DNA from: Anticarsia gemmatalis
Lineage: Eukaryota > Arthropoda > Insecta > Lepidoptera > Erebidae
Assembly (NCBI RefSeq): GCF_050436995.1
Contig: NC_134769.1
Span: forward strand, 2,480,001-2,544,000
DNA: 64,000 nt
Direction of reading: 5' to 3'
Position numbers and translations under genes: made by a program. Below the pieces are notes generated by a model. The model had not been told where the DNA came from, made no database searches, and was given only the letters and a program-made list of their open reading frames with translations. The stretch's first letter is position 1; every line of letters begins with the position of its first letter. This document shows positions 46,446-57,530 of this stretch, piece after piece.

Positions 46446-47204
46446 GGTGAATGATTGACGGAAGTGATGAGAAGATTTGGCTATGTAATGTTTGTATTAT
46501 TTCAACTATGACTACTTGAGATTTAGGTAATAGTGAAACATTGGTTACATTATGTATATTATATTGTCAAGATAAAGATTGGTACGTGAGAATAAGTAAC
46601 TTCTAATTTTGCTGTAATTTTTTAGAAGTAAAATTTATTACTCTTCCTTATTATAAAGGTGAGGGTATCGTATTGCTAAACATACATTACTGGCTTTATT
46701 ACCTTTGTAATTCTGATCTGTAATAATATAAAAAGGATAATCTATTACAAGTAATGAAATACGCCAGCTTCAATTTTAATGACAACCTGAATTCATCAAT
46801 ATCTCTTTCCCTTTCCACTCACTATTCAATACGTATCATATTCCCCGGCGTTTCTTGTACAAGTGTACAAAGTGCTCAAGATTCGCCGTAATGAGCCCCG
46901 GCACAACTTTCTGCAGAGCCGCGAAAGTAGCACGGAAAACTTTAACAGCGTCTTCGCTGTATACTCAGTTTTAAAACACTTGATACTTGATCGTAATTTA
47001 TGGGTTAGGTATTTTAAGAGTATATTTTTAAATTTGTTTTTTTATTTAGTAAATTATATGAGGTATTTCATAGTTAATTAAAACATGACAAAGCTAGCAA
47101 GTGAAGACATAAAACCAAAAATGTTGCTCGCTGGCATTTTACGAACTCGACAAATGTTAAAAATAAAAATAACTGGTAAACATATACTTTTAACTAGATA
47201 CTCA
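46446..47204. other. Stretch with a weak coding-like patch
   Basis: 46850-46960 is less AT-rich and reads, on the plus strand, …KIRRNEPRHNFLQSRESSTE… before becoming AT-driven. No splice or start context supports a gene, so this is left as noncoding. Two TGTACA words overlap at its start. Confidence 0.35.
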
Positions 47205-47262
47205 TATAGATGCATTAAAAACCAGGCTCAGAAGAAATACCTGTGCTCATCACACAAAGACC
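47205..47262 (+). repeat. Fragment of the 20.4-kb composite repeat
   Basis: AACCAGGCTCAGAAGAAATA then CCTGTGCTCATCACACAAAG matches the middle of the copy at 20405-20600. Confidence 0.6.
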
Positions 47263-47618
47263 AAACTCGGGAATAATACAGTAATTAGGGCAAGAGGCCT
47301 AGGATAAAAAATAATAATTTCTTAAAGTATAAAAACTTATTAATTTAAAAACCAACTATAACAACGTTTCACTTCCTGACTTCACGTCAAACCGCCACAC
47401 TGGACACACGTTGCAAACCTTTAAACGAAACTGTATCTCAAAATTACACAACCATTTCAATTTGTAGCAATAACATCCCGACCTCAAACACCAAGTGACC
47501 TTAACACGATAATCTTACAAAATTAGCAGTCGACAACCCTAGCGCACCCCTTTCCCACGCTGACCACTGTCCAGCAACGTCTTAGGGTAGCGATGACCCC
47601 TCTATTGTTAAGAAACCC

Positions 47619-47737
47619 GTTATTTAAATAACAGTTATTCAAGAAATAGCATTTTTAGAAAAAACTAGTTTTCCTATTGTAAGCCTGTTATTGAAGAAAT
47701 TGCAGTTTAAAAAAAACTAGTTTTCGTTCTCATAGTT
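47619..47737 (+). repeat. 14-bp palindrome and 53-bp tandem duplication
   Basis: GTTATTTAAATAAC (47619-47632) is a perfect palindrome. It is followed by two diverged 53-bp units, each starting GTTATT(C/G)AAGAAAT and containing AAAAAACTAGTTTTC (47634-47686 and 47687-47737). Confidence 0.65.
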
Positions 47738-48128
47738 TCGTTGTTTAATTTTGTCTTTTGTGATAGGGTTGACCAGTGGGCTTTAAACCTGTTTGGTTGT
47801 GAAGACGTTTTGTATTGTGTTGGTAAATTTGAATGTCTTGTATTGATGTGTTAATTTTTTATTCCCAATGATATTTTAAAGAAAGATCATCTCACTTTAC
47901 ATGGATAGCTTTTACAGTCTTCCGTAAAAGTTAAACATGAGAACTTCAATGTAAAAAAAAACACAGTTCTATGACAACCTTGTTTAAATATACCTACCAC
48001 TAAATACATTCTCATTTCAAGTTAAAAAAAATTATAGTGTCATTAAGGCGTAGGTTAGGCGTAGGGACAAATTACCTGTTCGATGTGAGTTTATTTTAAT
48101 TGCCGTTTTACCTCTTAGAAAGTATATA

Positions 48129-48245
48129 AGCTTAGCCTTTTTTCCAAACTATGTTGGAGTCCGCTTCCAGTCTCACCGGATGCACCTGAATACCAGCGTT
48201 TTACATGGAGCGACTGCCTATCCGACCTCCACCACCCAGTAGAAA
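48129..48245 (+). repeat. Common lepidopteran repeat fragment
   Basis: TTTTTTCCAAACTATGTTGG, AGTCCGCTTCCAGTCTCACC, GGATGCACCTGAATACCAGC, GGAGCGACTGCCTATCCGAC and CTCCACCACCCAGTAG. I recall this string with few changes from many moth and butterfly genomes. It is a fragment without a clear coding role. Confidence 0.6.
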
Positions 48246-49262
48246 GTAGTAAAAATCTTTCTTATATTAATATAACAATCAAACAATTATTACGTAAGGC
48301 ACAAAGTATCAAAACCACAAATTCCTAATACAACGCGTTCGAGATAAATTTTGGAGCGTCAGTGAAATTTTAATAACTAATTTTCTTGTAGGACCCGCGA
48401 AGCACCCCTGCAACCGAAAATATACACAGAATAACATATGTATGTAGAATGTATATGTATGTATACATAAATTTACATTTGATCATTATTATGAGAGCGT
48501 TTGAGGGTTAACGATGAAGGTTTTTGTGTAAGGATGGATAGTGAAGGGTTAATCGATCGATTGATATAAAATCATCTTTGGTTAAAGATAAGAATGACAA
48601 AGATATAAATATTTTGAAAGTATTAAAACAAGTGAGATAAAGAGACTTTTTTACATAAAATGGGGGCCTAGGTTGATGAAGTGTTAATATGTGTTTGAAA
48701 CAAAAATATTAAATTGAAAGACAGCTAATAAGACAAGGACATTGTAAATGTTTACTAATATTGTTATTGTTTCCCTCATAAAGTAAAAACACTTTCTCAT
48801 TTCACTAATTAAAGTATTTTAAAAAGAAACTTGAGGCGTTATTAGAACATCATTTTGGCAATGTTTGGTTGACATCTAAGCATTGGCACCGACCATTTAG
48901 CTTACCATCGTTTTAAACTAAAGTATCAAAAAGCTTTCGGATAAATTATTCAGACTACAACTTTGAAACTAAATAAAATACAAAGAAACATTTTGTCGAA
49001 AAGCATTTTATTCAAAATTCCAACCATAAATACTTTGTACAATAATATAAAGCGTAATACACGAAAAAATAAACTACAATTAATTATAAATCAATTAAAA
49101 ACTTACACCCGCGTGGATACGAATTTAAAGCTGCTTCTACTATCCAATATAACAAGACCTTTGCCTACCCTTTAAACGTATAGAAAATATACACTTTTCC
49201 TGTTTGGGGGAGTTTAAAGAAAGGTCAAGATACACTGGTGGGTCCCCAAATTGCCTTAGAAA
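48246..49262. other. AT-rich stretch
   Basis: Nothing specific. The plus frame at 48963-49175 is Lys/Asn/Leu-rich and likely chance. Confidence 0.5.
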
Positions 49263-49345
49263 GGGGTAGAGGGTGGTAGGGGGTTGGAAAAGCGTGAAAA
49301 TTACACAAGAAAATTTCGCCATTCAGCATCTTTGTGTTTTCCTCC

Positions 49346-49361
49346 AAGATGGCGGCCGCCG
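49346..49361 (+). promoter_or_regulatory. YY1/Pho-like site in GC-rich patch
   Basis: AAGATGGCGGCCGCCG is a strong match to the AAGATGGCGGC YY1 consensus. A G-rich stretch (AGGGGTAGAGGGTGGTAGGG) lies about 80 bp upstream. Minus-strand open frames through here are composition artefacts. Confidence 0.4.
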
Positions 49362-49603
49362 TAGGACGGGTCTCGTGAATAATGGCGTAAGTGTAGGTAT
49401 TGAGTTGGTGAGCTTTTTTGTGGATTTGGTTGGGTGGGGTTGTTGATTGATTGGCTGAGTTGTTAGGGATAAGATTACTTTGCTTAGAAAATATTTGGGG
49501 TTTGTAAGTTTGTGCAATCAAATGTGTTATTACTTTAAAACGTGAAAACCGTTTTTTTATTTCAATATTTAATCTCCCAAGGTATTTTTTATCATGCTTG
49601 AAA

Positions 49604-49656
49604 ACAAAAAATAATGGTCTGGCGGTCGCTAAGACCGCCAGTCCATTATTTTTTGT
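49604..49656 (+). repeat. 53-nt near-perfect hairpin, 24-bp stem
   Basis: ACAAAAAATAATGG-T-CTGGCGGTC, loop GCTAA, then GACCGCCAG-T-CCATTATTTTTTGT. There is one T/T mismatch in 24 pairs. The GC-rich core inside AT-rich outer arms makes an unusually stable structure. The 5-nt loop is shorter than usual for an animal pre-miRNA. Confidence 0.75.
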
Positions 49657-51224
49657 GTTCTACTGCTAAACACTGACTACCCGATTCTATAATGTGGTAC
49701 TAGTCTTTTTCTTATTTATACTAGATTATTTACAATAGTAGTACGTAGCCTGACAACGTGCCAGGTATATGGAAATATGCTCGTCCCCTATTACATGTGA
49801 CTAAAATTTTATATGGCAAAACGCGCTTCTATTTAATATACCTCTGTTAACACCTTTGGGTACAACAGATATGATATTGTGTAGATATAGAAATATATGT
49901 ATGTAAATAATAACTAAAAATAAATAAAATTTTCAGTAATATTTGGAATGCACTTCCCCCACTATGCGTGTGGCTCGCAACAGGAAGTCGGCACAATGGG
50001 TGTGCTCAGCTTCTTTGATCATCGCTTTAATTAACGCCTCTGTTCTATGTACTCTTACGTACGCAATTAAACTATTGTTTTATTATTATTATTATGTACT
50101 TTATTGTTCTACTCGTATATTGTTGTTATTCATTTTGAGAAATATTTGTGGTAGTCGCTATGCTATCATTTTCTGAGAGATGAATTTTTATTTAAAATAC
50201 GTGCTTATGTAATTTATAATAAGTTATTTAGTTATTTAGGTACAATAATTTTAATGTACTAAGTACATAAATTTTTGTAATATTATACATTGAAAGTAGT
50301 GTTATGCCTATGGGCAAAAATCCTATCCCAATCTCTTCACAGTTGTCCTTCTTTGTCGGCCAATTACTAATAAAACTTATAATATCATTAAATATTTAAA
50401 GTCATTCATAATTTTACTAATGAATAAGTACGAAATTACTCATCAGTGTATTTTTAGAAAAAGACAGAAAAAAAATCGACACTGTCTGATATTTTTTATA
50501 CAAACGAATACAGGTAAAAAGTATTTTATCAATAAACCCTCACAATATTTGAGAATACACGTGCAATATTCAATATACAACTAGTATATCTAGTTTTTAA
50601 ATCACAGACAGTAACAAATCGAATAAAGAAAAAACAAGAAAATCAAGTTTCAAATTTAAATTTTATAAAAAAACCGGTTTTCTTTTCAAAAATATAACGT
50701 TTTTATCGTTTGTAGTCCAACCCTTTGAATGTCGATGTAGAGCAAAGTGGTCAAGCGACTATTTTGGTCGAATTGACCAGTTTTTACACAATAGATAGAA
50801 AAACTGGTTTTGTCTGATCGATTTTATTGCTTCTTTTTATAGTGCACGTAGGGTAATATCTTTGTATTTTGAACTTGTTTAGCTACATTAACGTTAAAGT
50901 TTTATTTAGAGAATCAATGCCTGTCCTGTTAAGCTTCTTGGGGACTTTTCAATCGGAGTTATTCTACGTCGACTTAATATTTCCATGACTGAAATTTTAT
51001 ACTAAAACAAATAAGTTCAAGAACTGGATTTCAAACCATTATATTACATACAGATACTCGTTCCGAGTGAGAATTGAACTTTTAAATCGAGATCCGATGT
51101 CTATCTTAACAAGCATGGTACTTGGTAAATAATAGCATGGCTAATTTCTTGAGCCTAATCGAGACTAAGGGAATAGAAAGAAATGTAGTTATTTATAACA
51201 CATAATCAATTATTATCTATAGTA
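49657..51224. other. AT-rich stretch
   Basis: AACCGGTTTT at 50672-50681 is a Grainyhead-like word. The sequence after TTTTCAG at about 49937 (TGGAATGCACTTCCCCCACT) hints at a decayed LINE reverse transcriptase tail (W-N-x-L-P), but this is too weak to call. Confidence 0.4.
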
Positions 51225-51480
51225 CTAGCTGACCCGCGCAACTTCGCTTGCGTCACATAAGAGAGAATGGGTCAAAATTGTCCCCGTTTTTGTAACATTT
51301 GTTTACCCGTACTCTGCTCCTATTGGTAGTACCGTGATGATATATAGCCTATAACCTTCCTTGATAAATGAACTATCTAACACTGAAAGAATTTTTCAAA
51401 TCGGACCAGTAGTTCCTGAGATTAGCGCGTTCAAACAAACAAACAAACAAACTCTTCAGCTTTATAATATTAAGTATAGA
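51225..51480 (-). mobile_element. Non-autonomous Helitron, family B, minus
   Basis: On the minus strand it starts A|TC at 51480 (TCTATACTTAATATTATAAA), has a (GTTT)n run and GAACGCGCTAATCTCAGGAA, and ends with the CGCAAGCGAAGTTGCGCGGG hairpin and TCAGCTAG|T at 51225. It is 256 bp and a close relative of the plus copy at 41839-42102. Confidence 0.9.
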
Positions 51481-51539
51481 TTAAACAAAAATACAAAACT
51501 AATCCAAATCCCGTAAGTCAACCCTAAAAACGCTAACTA

Positions 51540-51740
51540 TCGAGTTGCTATCATCTCGAACAAAATCAGCGATACAAAAGGCGGGTGGCAAGTTACCCTA
51601 CAAAGGCTGGCCAAATAAGCCATTAAAAGCGTTGCGACGGTACTCGGCTATAAAATCTGTGCTTCTTGCCCCCTTTCCACCCTCTATAGGGGGATGGGAC
51701 ACCCCCTACGCGATAAACTGCTTTTATGCCGTTCCGTAGT
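51540..51740. other. GC-richer patch with C/G runs
   Basis: CTTGCCCCCTTTCCACCC, TATAGGGGGATGGG and ACACCCCCTACGCG form another island whose C and G runs can pair. A plus frame across it (51545-51739) has no domain. Confidence 0.35.
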
Positions 51741-53049
51741 ATAATTAAAATGGTATGACATTTTCTGAAGTAAGATAAAATATCTAAGACGCGGCTGCAG
51801 GGTTGACTGTCGTTATTTTGTTCGGAATATGGAGATTTATTGAACTGTGTACGGTATTGTTGCTAATATTAATCATTAAAATTAATGTCACATATTTTCT
51901 GTGTATTTTATATGGCGTTTATATTTGTTTATCCTTTAACTTTACTGATAATAATCTATTGAATTTGCTGCTGAAACAAAATATAATCGTTTATATTTGA
52001 AGATACTTTGTCAAGACACCCTATGTCAATAAAAGATTCCTTAAGAATAACGCGTATCTAACAGTACTTTAAAATAGTTTTTGCTTTGCAGTTTGAGCCA
52101 CTGTTAAAGCTCTGGTTCACAACTACACCTAAAAATAAATGTAGCTCCTTGATAAATTCCATCTAAATAGTTTCAGTTCTTTTCTATTACAAATATTTGT
52201 GTCTAAGTATATGCTGCATACGGAAATAACTTTCTTTATTATGGTTAGAGACATAAATATGACTTACAATAGTTTTTCATATACCATGGTTTGAAAAGGA
52301 TTACAGTTGACCACTTGTATATAAATTGTACACGCGGTGAACATGTATATAAATTATTTCTATAATAATCTTTAGAGTTAACCCTTCACAAGACACTATG
52401 GTTAACCGCGTCTGAGTGTTAAGTATTGAAGTTATCTATGCTACGGGTATCGTTATATTACGGTCATTCTACTACGTTAGCAGGTGTGATAGTGTGGGTT
52501 CAATTCTTGAGTCGAGTATTCATGAGAATGGAGATTAAATAGTGTAATATTTGCCTACATTTTTTGTACAGTGGGGCAATTAATGGTCTTTGTAGTCACA
52601 TTGATATCATCTTAAACTAACTGGCTGTCGTAGTTTTTTTGTTCCGTCCATGGCAAATATTTGCACATAAATAAGTAAATAAGTAAATGAGTAACGTTTT
52701 TGGAAATTGGAAGTATTAACAGTGGTTAGAGAGATAATAGTAAATGTATTTGGGTGTGCTGATTTTGTGACTAAAGCAAAAAAATAAGAAAAAATGTTAA
52801 TTAAATAACCATTTAATTTAGTTTTTTATCTATAGTTTCATATCTTATTAATTACGTTCTCAATGATAAACAAGTGAAACATAAAAAGTAGATACAAAAA
52901 TAAATTGAGTTGTAAATATTTGCTTAAAATTTTCAGCTATCATGTAAATTAACATTCCTCAAAGGCAAAAAAAGCAAAAACAAAAAATCCACCCACATCT
53001 CTATTTTCCTACGCTGACTGAACACAAAATAAAAAGTTACATGATAAAT
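51741..53049. other. AT-rich stretch
   Basis: AAATAAGTAAATAAGTAAAT near 52669 is a short tetranucleotide run. No gene supported. Confidence 0.5.
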
Positions 53050-53102
53050 TCGTAGCGCTACGAAATCCGTAGCAGTTTCGTAGCCACGTATTTACGTAGC
53101 CG
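53050..53102. repeat. Cluster of four CGTAGC words
   Basis: TCGTAGCGCTACGA is an exact palindrome. CGTAGC then recurs three more times at 11-17-bp spacing. I recall similar CGTAGC-rich text in moth introns, so it may be a dispersed repeat. Confidence 0.5.
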
Positions 53103-53369
53103 AAAATAAAATTATACTTTTGCAAACTTTATTACTGTGCATTTTTAGCTGCGTGTATATTTTGCAACTTTATTAGTGTGTTTTTAGTTTGCTGTATACT
53201 GAGTTTGTATAATGTAGGAGTAATGAAAAACATGAATGTTTTTGTGAAATATGTAATTGTATACATTGATATATTATTCTTAGGCAATTAATAACAATAT
53301 AATTTGAAGAAATATTTCAATTAAAAACTAAGCATATTGTTTCGGGTGGTGATCACATCGTCTTCTTTG

Positions 53370-53392
53370 TCACCATAAAGACTCAGCATGTT
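53370..53392 (-). CDS. Candidate terminal coding exon, minus strand
   Basis: GTTTTCAG lies just upstream on the minus strand. Joined to the exon at 53555-53629 (which leaves one base, G), the frame reads E-H-A-E-S-L-W-stop, ending at TGA 53370-53372. Another frame of the same sequence stays open as NMLSLYGDKEDDVITTRNN and could be used if an exon of different phase were spliced to it. No canonical AATAAA is seen just downstream, only AATATA-like words. Product unknown. Confidence 0.35.
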
Positions 53393-53554
53393 CTGAAAAC
53401 AAATAAAAGGTCTTATTGATAAAGGCTAGAATATTTTTGGTATGTTTGATCTAAACTTTTAATCTTAAAATATTCTTGAATAGTTTTAAAGCTAAATATG
53501 ACATTTACGAATCTGTACTGTGAATTATAAAATAAATTATAATTATACTATTAC

Positions 53555-53629
53555 CTGATATTGTTAAAACGGGAACCGAATCCACTGAAGTTAACATAAA
53601 GCCAGCCTTAGTCAGCTCTGTTGTCCCAT
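53555..53629 (-). CDS. Candidate 75-bp internal exon, minus strand
   Basis: TTTTTATTTACAG precedes it and CAG|GTAATA ends it, both good splice words on the minus strand. It is exactly 75 bp and starts and ends in phase 1, so it could be skipped without a frame change. Only one frame is open: …GTTELTKAGFMLTSVDSVPV… then LTIS. GC is above the AT-rich surroundings. The next exon follows after a 162-bp intron, a normal insect intron size. I do not recognise the protein. Upstream exons would lie at higher coordinates or beyond the window. Confidence 0.45.
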
Positions 53630-54421
53630 CTGTAAATAAAAACAGTAAATATTAATTATTTTGAATTTTACAGGGCATTATAGCCCGTAGAATGTATTCC
53701 CTAGAAATAATCTGAAAAAGGAATTTTAGAAGTATTTCGTTTTAATGGTTTCAATTTTAATATTTTCACTCCGTTCAATGTTTATTCTTAGAAAGGATTG
53801 GTATTACAAAAGAATTCGTCCGCTATTTAATATCATAAGACTAGTAAAATAGAGTAAATTTTAATTAAATTTCATTCATAAACTAAACTATAATTAAGGA
53901 TTATGTTTGAGAATTAGAGAACTAGAACAAAGAATTAATAAAGACTTCGTAACAGTTTTATAAGTAAACCTTTACGTATTAAAATCTTGTCTTATATTAA
54001 CTTAGAATACCAAAAAACAATACTCAAAATCAAACGAATTCCCCACAAACCGCAAGACCATTTCCTTCACAAGAAAGTTTATTTAAGTCAATACTTAATT
54101 CATAATCTGTTAAAATACAACTATCAAAATACAACCGCCAAATATAACGGCACAATAGACTCTACTAATCTCCTAAAATCAATACCTTTTTACCTCTAAC
54201 CCCTGAAAATTTTCGAAACTACCCCCACCCCCTTTTCAATTTGAACGACAAAGTATTATTTAATTTTCGCCGTCTTTTCACCATTGTAAGGTACGGAGAG
54301 AGAGGCAACGAATACCCAGCGTACTTTACTAAGACATTACCCATCTCTTTCTAACTTGAAATTGTCTACGAGAGTGAGCGAGACGTGTATACGCAAGACG
54401 TTCCCGTCTCCGTTTTCTTAA
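53630..54421. other. AT-rich stretch
   Basis: Nothing specific; C-rich CCCCCACCCCC near 54222 is a small island. Confidence 0.45.
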
Positions 54422-54500
54422 TGACGTCATATAGATTTATAGATGTGCTGGGGTGGTGTTTCTCCGCCCTAAGGGGTGCAAAAGTTTTTACAACCCCTTT
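54422..54500 (+). promoter_or_regulatory. CRE octamer next to G/C island
   Basis: TGACGTCA at 54422-54429, then GCTGGGGTGGTG, CGCCCTAAGGGGTGCAAAAG and ACAACCCCTTT. Same pairing of CRE and island as at 21461. Confidence 0.35.
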
Positions 54501-55021
54501 ATGAATGCTTTAGTAGGGTTTTTTCTGCTGCTTTTTTCGTGGGTTTATTTTTTGCTGAATTAAGTATGAGAGTTATCTTGTTAGAACAGATGAGCTTGTA
54601 ATGAGTTTTTGTGTAGTATTTTTTACGTTTTCATTGTTTGTAGTTAAAATATTGAATTTAACGAGGAGTTTTCATATTGTACTTTGTCTTTTATAAATTA
54701 ATTTGCCTTGTGAACTGTTTTAGAAATGGTGATCTAATCTTAATGTAAACATAACGACACGTGGCGTGCAATGGCGAGGAAAATAATGGGCATATTTTCC
54801 ATGATGTCAGAGCAAATACTCATCACTGAATACCATCATTGAATTAACAAAGGCGAAAGTTATTTTACAAAACACATATAAAAATCCTCTAATATAAACG
54901 AAAATGCGCGGGTACTTTAAAACAAAAAAAGCATAAACGAATCTAATTTAAAAAAAATAGTCACGTTTCAAATTACAAACATTAGAATCAAATCCATTTA
55001 TATTCTAAACCGTAAAACGGA
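54501..55021. other. AT-rich stretch
   Basis: Nothing specific seen. Confidence 0.5.
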
Positions 55022-55380
55022 GCATCGTGCGTTCCAAATTCGAAAAAGCCAATGTAAATCGCCTAATCTTGAGACCGCGCTCATGACGTATGTAAGGCAC
55101 GTCGCTTCTAACCGAAGTTCAAATTAGGAACGCCCGCCATCTTGGACATGCCACAGCATAAAATAATTACACCTCATTTGGGTCGTTACATTCAGTAGTC
55201 TAATAAATTGTTTGTGTGTTCTCTACACTGTGGTTCGTGAAGGTATGGTAGTTTGTACCAGAATCGAGAGGAATCTTGGCCCCACTAATCCAGCAATTAC
55301 GCATTTTAATGGCGTTCGTTGGTGCCGGTTTTAATATTCAGTTCCTTGTTTTACGGCTTGGCTTAGCTCGCTACTTAGGT
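55022..55380. promoter_or_regulatory. GC-richer patch with YY1/Pho-like core
   Basis: CGTGCGTTCC, GACCGCGCTCATGACG, GGCACGTCGC and CGCCCGCCATCTTGG (GCCATCTTGG at 55137-55146 is a minus-strand YY1/Pho core). CpGs are more frequent than background. It could be a promoter or an enhancer. No adjacent open frame is convincing. Confidence 0.3.
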
Positions 55381-56167
55381 AGGCATTAATGTATTTAGTT
55401 ATTTTAATTGTGATCTCCGTTTTGATATGAAGATGAAAGGATTTATAGTAATCGTGTTGGGAATAAAAAGTAGAACCATACTATATTTTCCCTCAAAAGT
55501 TTACAAAGGAAAAAATATTATTTTTATTGTTCAGTCATTATTTTATTATGTATAAGTAGCATCAAAAATGTAGAGATTGTAAGGGTCGCATTACCACCCC
55601 GTATTCCGGTTGTTTTTGTTAGGGGAAACTCAGGCCCTTAGGGAAAGAAAATATACCTAAGGATTGTGTATATGAAATACTAAACAATGTTTACATACTT
55701 TCTTGAGAGTACAAATCAAGATTTTATCTAGAATAGAATTTTGTTTGGAATGTTTAAGCATTCTATTCTAGGTACTAGAAACTTAGTATCTAGTTTTCTA
55801 TTTCTATGAAATTCCATTGACTAAGATTTTGTATAAGAACCAAAAAAATATTGCTTTTAGAAGGATTTTTGTAAGACAATAACCAAAGTAGTTAACATCA
55901 ATCTTAAAACAGCATATTCGAACAAATTCTCAATTTTATAAAAAACAAATTGCTTGAAAAAGCATGACCAAAGTATAAATATTTTTGCACTAGCAACACA
56001 GGACCGTAAAACTAATTTATACACAATAAAAGTTGGTGTCTCTAGCGTCGCATTAAAATGGAATACTCATTTGAAAACGCCAAAAGGTTGGTAGCGAAGC
56101 ATAAAATTCTGAACGCGAAAGACGGCTAGCGTTTATTAAAACGCCGGTTTTGCAAAGTTAAAATTAA
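55381..56167. other. AT-rich stretch
   Basis: TTCTATTCTAGGTACTAGAA near 55770 is a partly inverted repeat. No gene seen. Confidence 0.45.
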
Positions 56168-56225
56168 ACATGAAAAACGACGCCACCCCAGCCCCCCCAC
56201 TGACTACCTGGGGGGTGACCCGACA
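56168..56225. other. C/G island with inverted runs
   Basis: GCCACCCCAGCCCCCCCAC, then TGACTACC, then TGGGGGGTGACCCG. C-run 56192-56198 can pair with G-run 56210-56215, giving a GC-rich hairpin. Confidence 0.45.
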
Positions 56226-57154
56226 ACTATGCTCTAGCATTAGGGTTGCTACAGGGAAATAGTGGTTTGGTTTTTTAAGGTTGAATTTGGAATTTTGGGT
56301 TTTTAATGGGACTTTTTAATTCAGAAATGAAAGTGTTTCGAAGTTTTAGAAATGGACGTTTGATACTTTCTTAATTGATTTCGAATTTGAGCTCATAGTT
56401 TCGATTTGTGAAAGATTTATGATTGGAGTTTTTCAATGAGACTTTTTCAGTACCAATAAATAAATGCGTTAGCGTTGGTACGGAATGTATTATGAATTCA
56501 ATATGTCGTATTGATATTTTTATTTTATTATTTGACAATGACAACACGAATTTTCAAAGACTGCGAGTTTTATCAATAGTTAATTGTAATTTTCGGTGTC
56601 AATATTCTAAAATGTCTTGCACTCGTATGATTCTGGAGTACAAAACATTTTAAAATGACAATAATATTTATTTCATCAGTATTTTATATACTTTTTCGGT
56701 TCTTTTCTGTGGCGTCTAGCCTACATTGTCAAGTGATTGACAATATAGACTAAAAGATTTTCCAAAATGTTTTCGAAAGTCTCTTATTATTTTATCGTTT
56801 ACTCGCAAGCCTTTTAAAACGTTACAGTTTAGGAAGAACTTAAGTTCCTTTGCTTTTGCCCGACTGAGCGACTCAGAGAAGGGTTTTTCATAGAGACATG
56901 TAATTTCGATGTTTTTGAAAGAAGACATGTTCTTAATATTCGCGATACTGTTCAATTTCGTTATTGATTTACCTTGCAACGGCAAGGTATTCAAAGTAAA
57001 CAAGGTAAGATTACGTGAATTAACGTATATTATTAGGAGAAAAATAGCTTAAAATAAAGTCATAAATCAGCACACCAAACAAACAAGAGTAGCAGCCCTA
57101 CAAAATTTTATTTCGCGGCGAAATTTGTAAATTTATGTAAATATTCCGCGTCTT
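56226..57154. other. Noncoding stretch with one longer minus frame
   Basis: 56716-57003 on the minus strand is open for 95 codons and continues upstream without an ATG. It has a varied residue mix (SLSRAKAKELKFF) but no recognisable domain. It lies on the same strand as the candidate exons at 53.4-53.6 kb. Frames of this length are expected a few times by chance here, so I do not call it a gene. Confidence 0.3.
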
Positions 57155-57180
57155 GGAGAGGGGGTGAAAAAGGGGGGGAA
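57155..57180 (+). other. GGGGTGAAAAAGGGGGGG island
   Basis: GAGAGGGGGTGAAAAAGGGG followed by GGG. Nearly the same word as 63187-63201. Confidence 0.5.
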
Positions 57181-57454
57181 GGCGAACGGTTACAAGTACG
57201 TAGTATGGCAGTAATGTGCTCTCGCTGCCGCGTTTTATGTTCGCTATTTATTTTATAAATATACGCGCGATGTTTATGGCGTATTATTGTAATAGGGTTA
57301 ACTTCTTGTGTTGAAAGATGGGTGGAATACGGGGTTGGAATCTTGAGAATATATTATGCTTTGTTCGTTGTAAGGGTAGGTATTTTGTTTCTTAAGTCAT
57401 AACCAAGGCTTTTTGTTAATTCCTGCCCAAAGAGTCTCAGAGAGAATAAGTTAC

Positions 57455-57530
57455 GGGATATTTTTTTACTGCTGGGCAAAGGTCTTCTCCCAAACCAGGA
57501 AGGGGTCAGGCCTTGAGTCCATTGGAATTT
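57455..57530 (-). repeat. LINE tail remnant
   Basis: On the minus strand it reads GGACTCAAGGCCTGACCCCT, TCCTGGTTTGGGAGAAGACC, TTTGCCCAGCAGT, the same family tail as at 38690 and 26700. Confidence 0.6.

Noticed and set aside
56716..57003. 95-codon minus-strand open frame as a protein gene
   Set aside because: No ATG, no recognised domain and no splice sites fitting the frame. The residue mix is reasonable, so it is noted, but the length is within chance.
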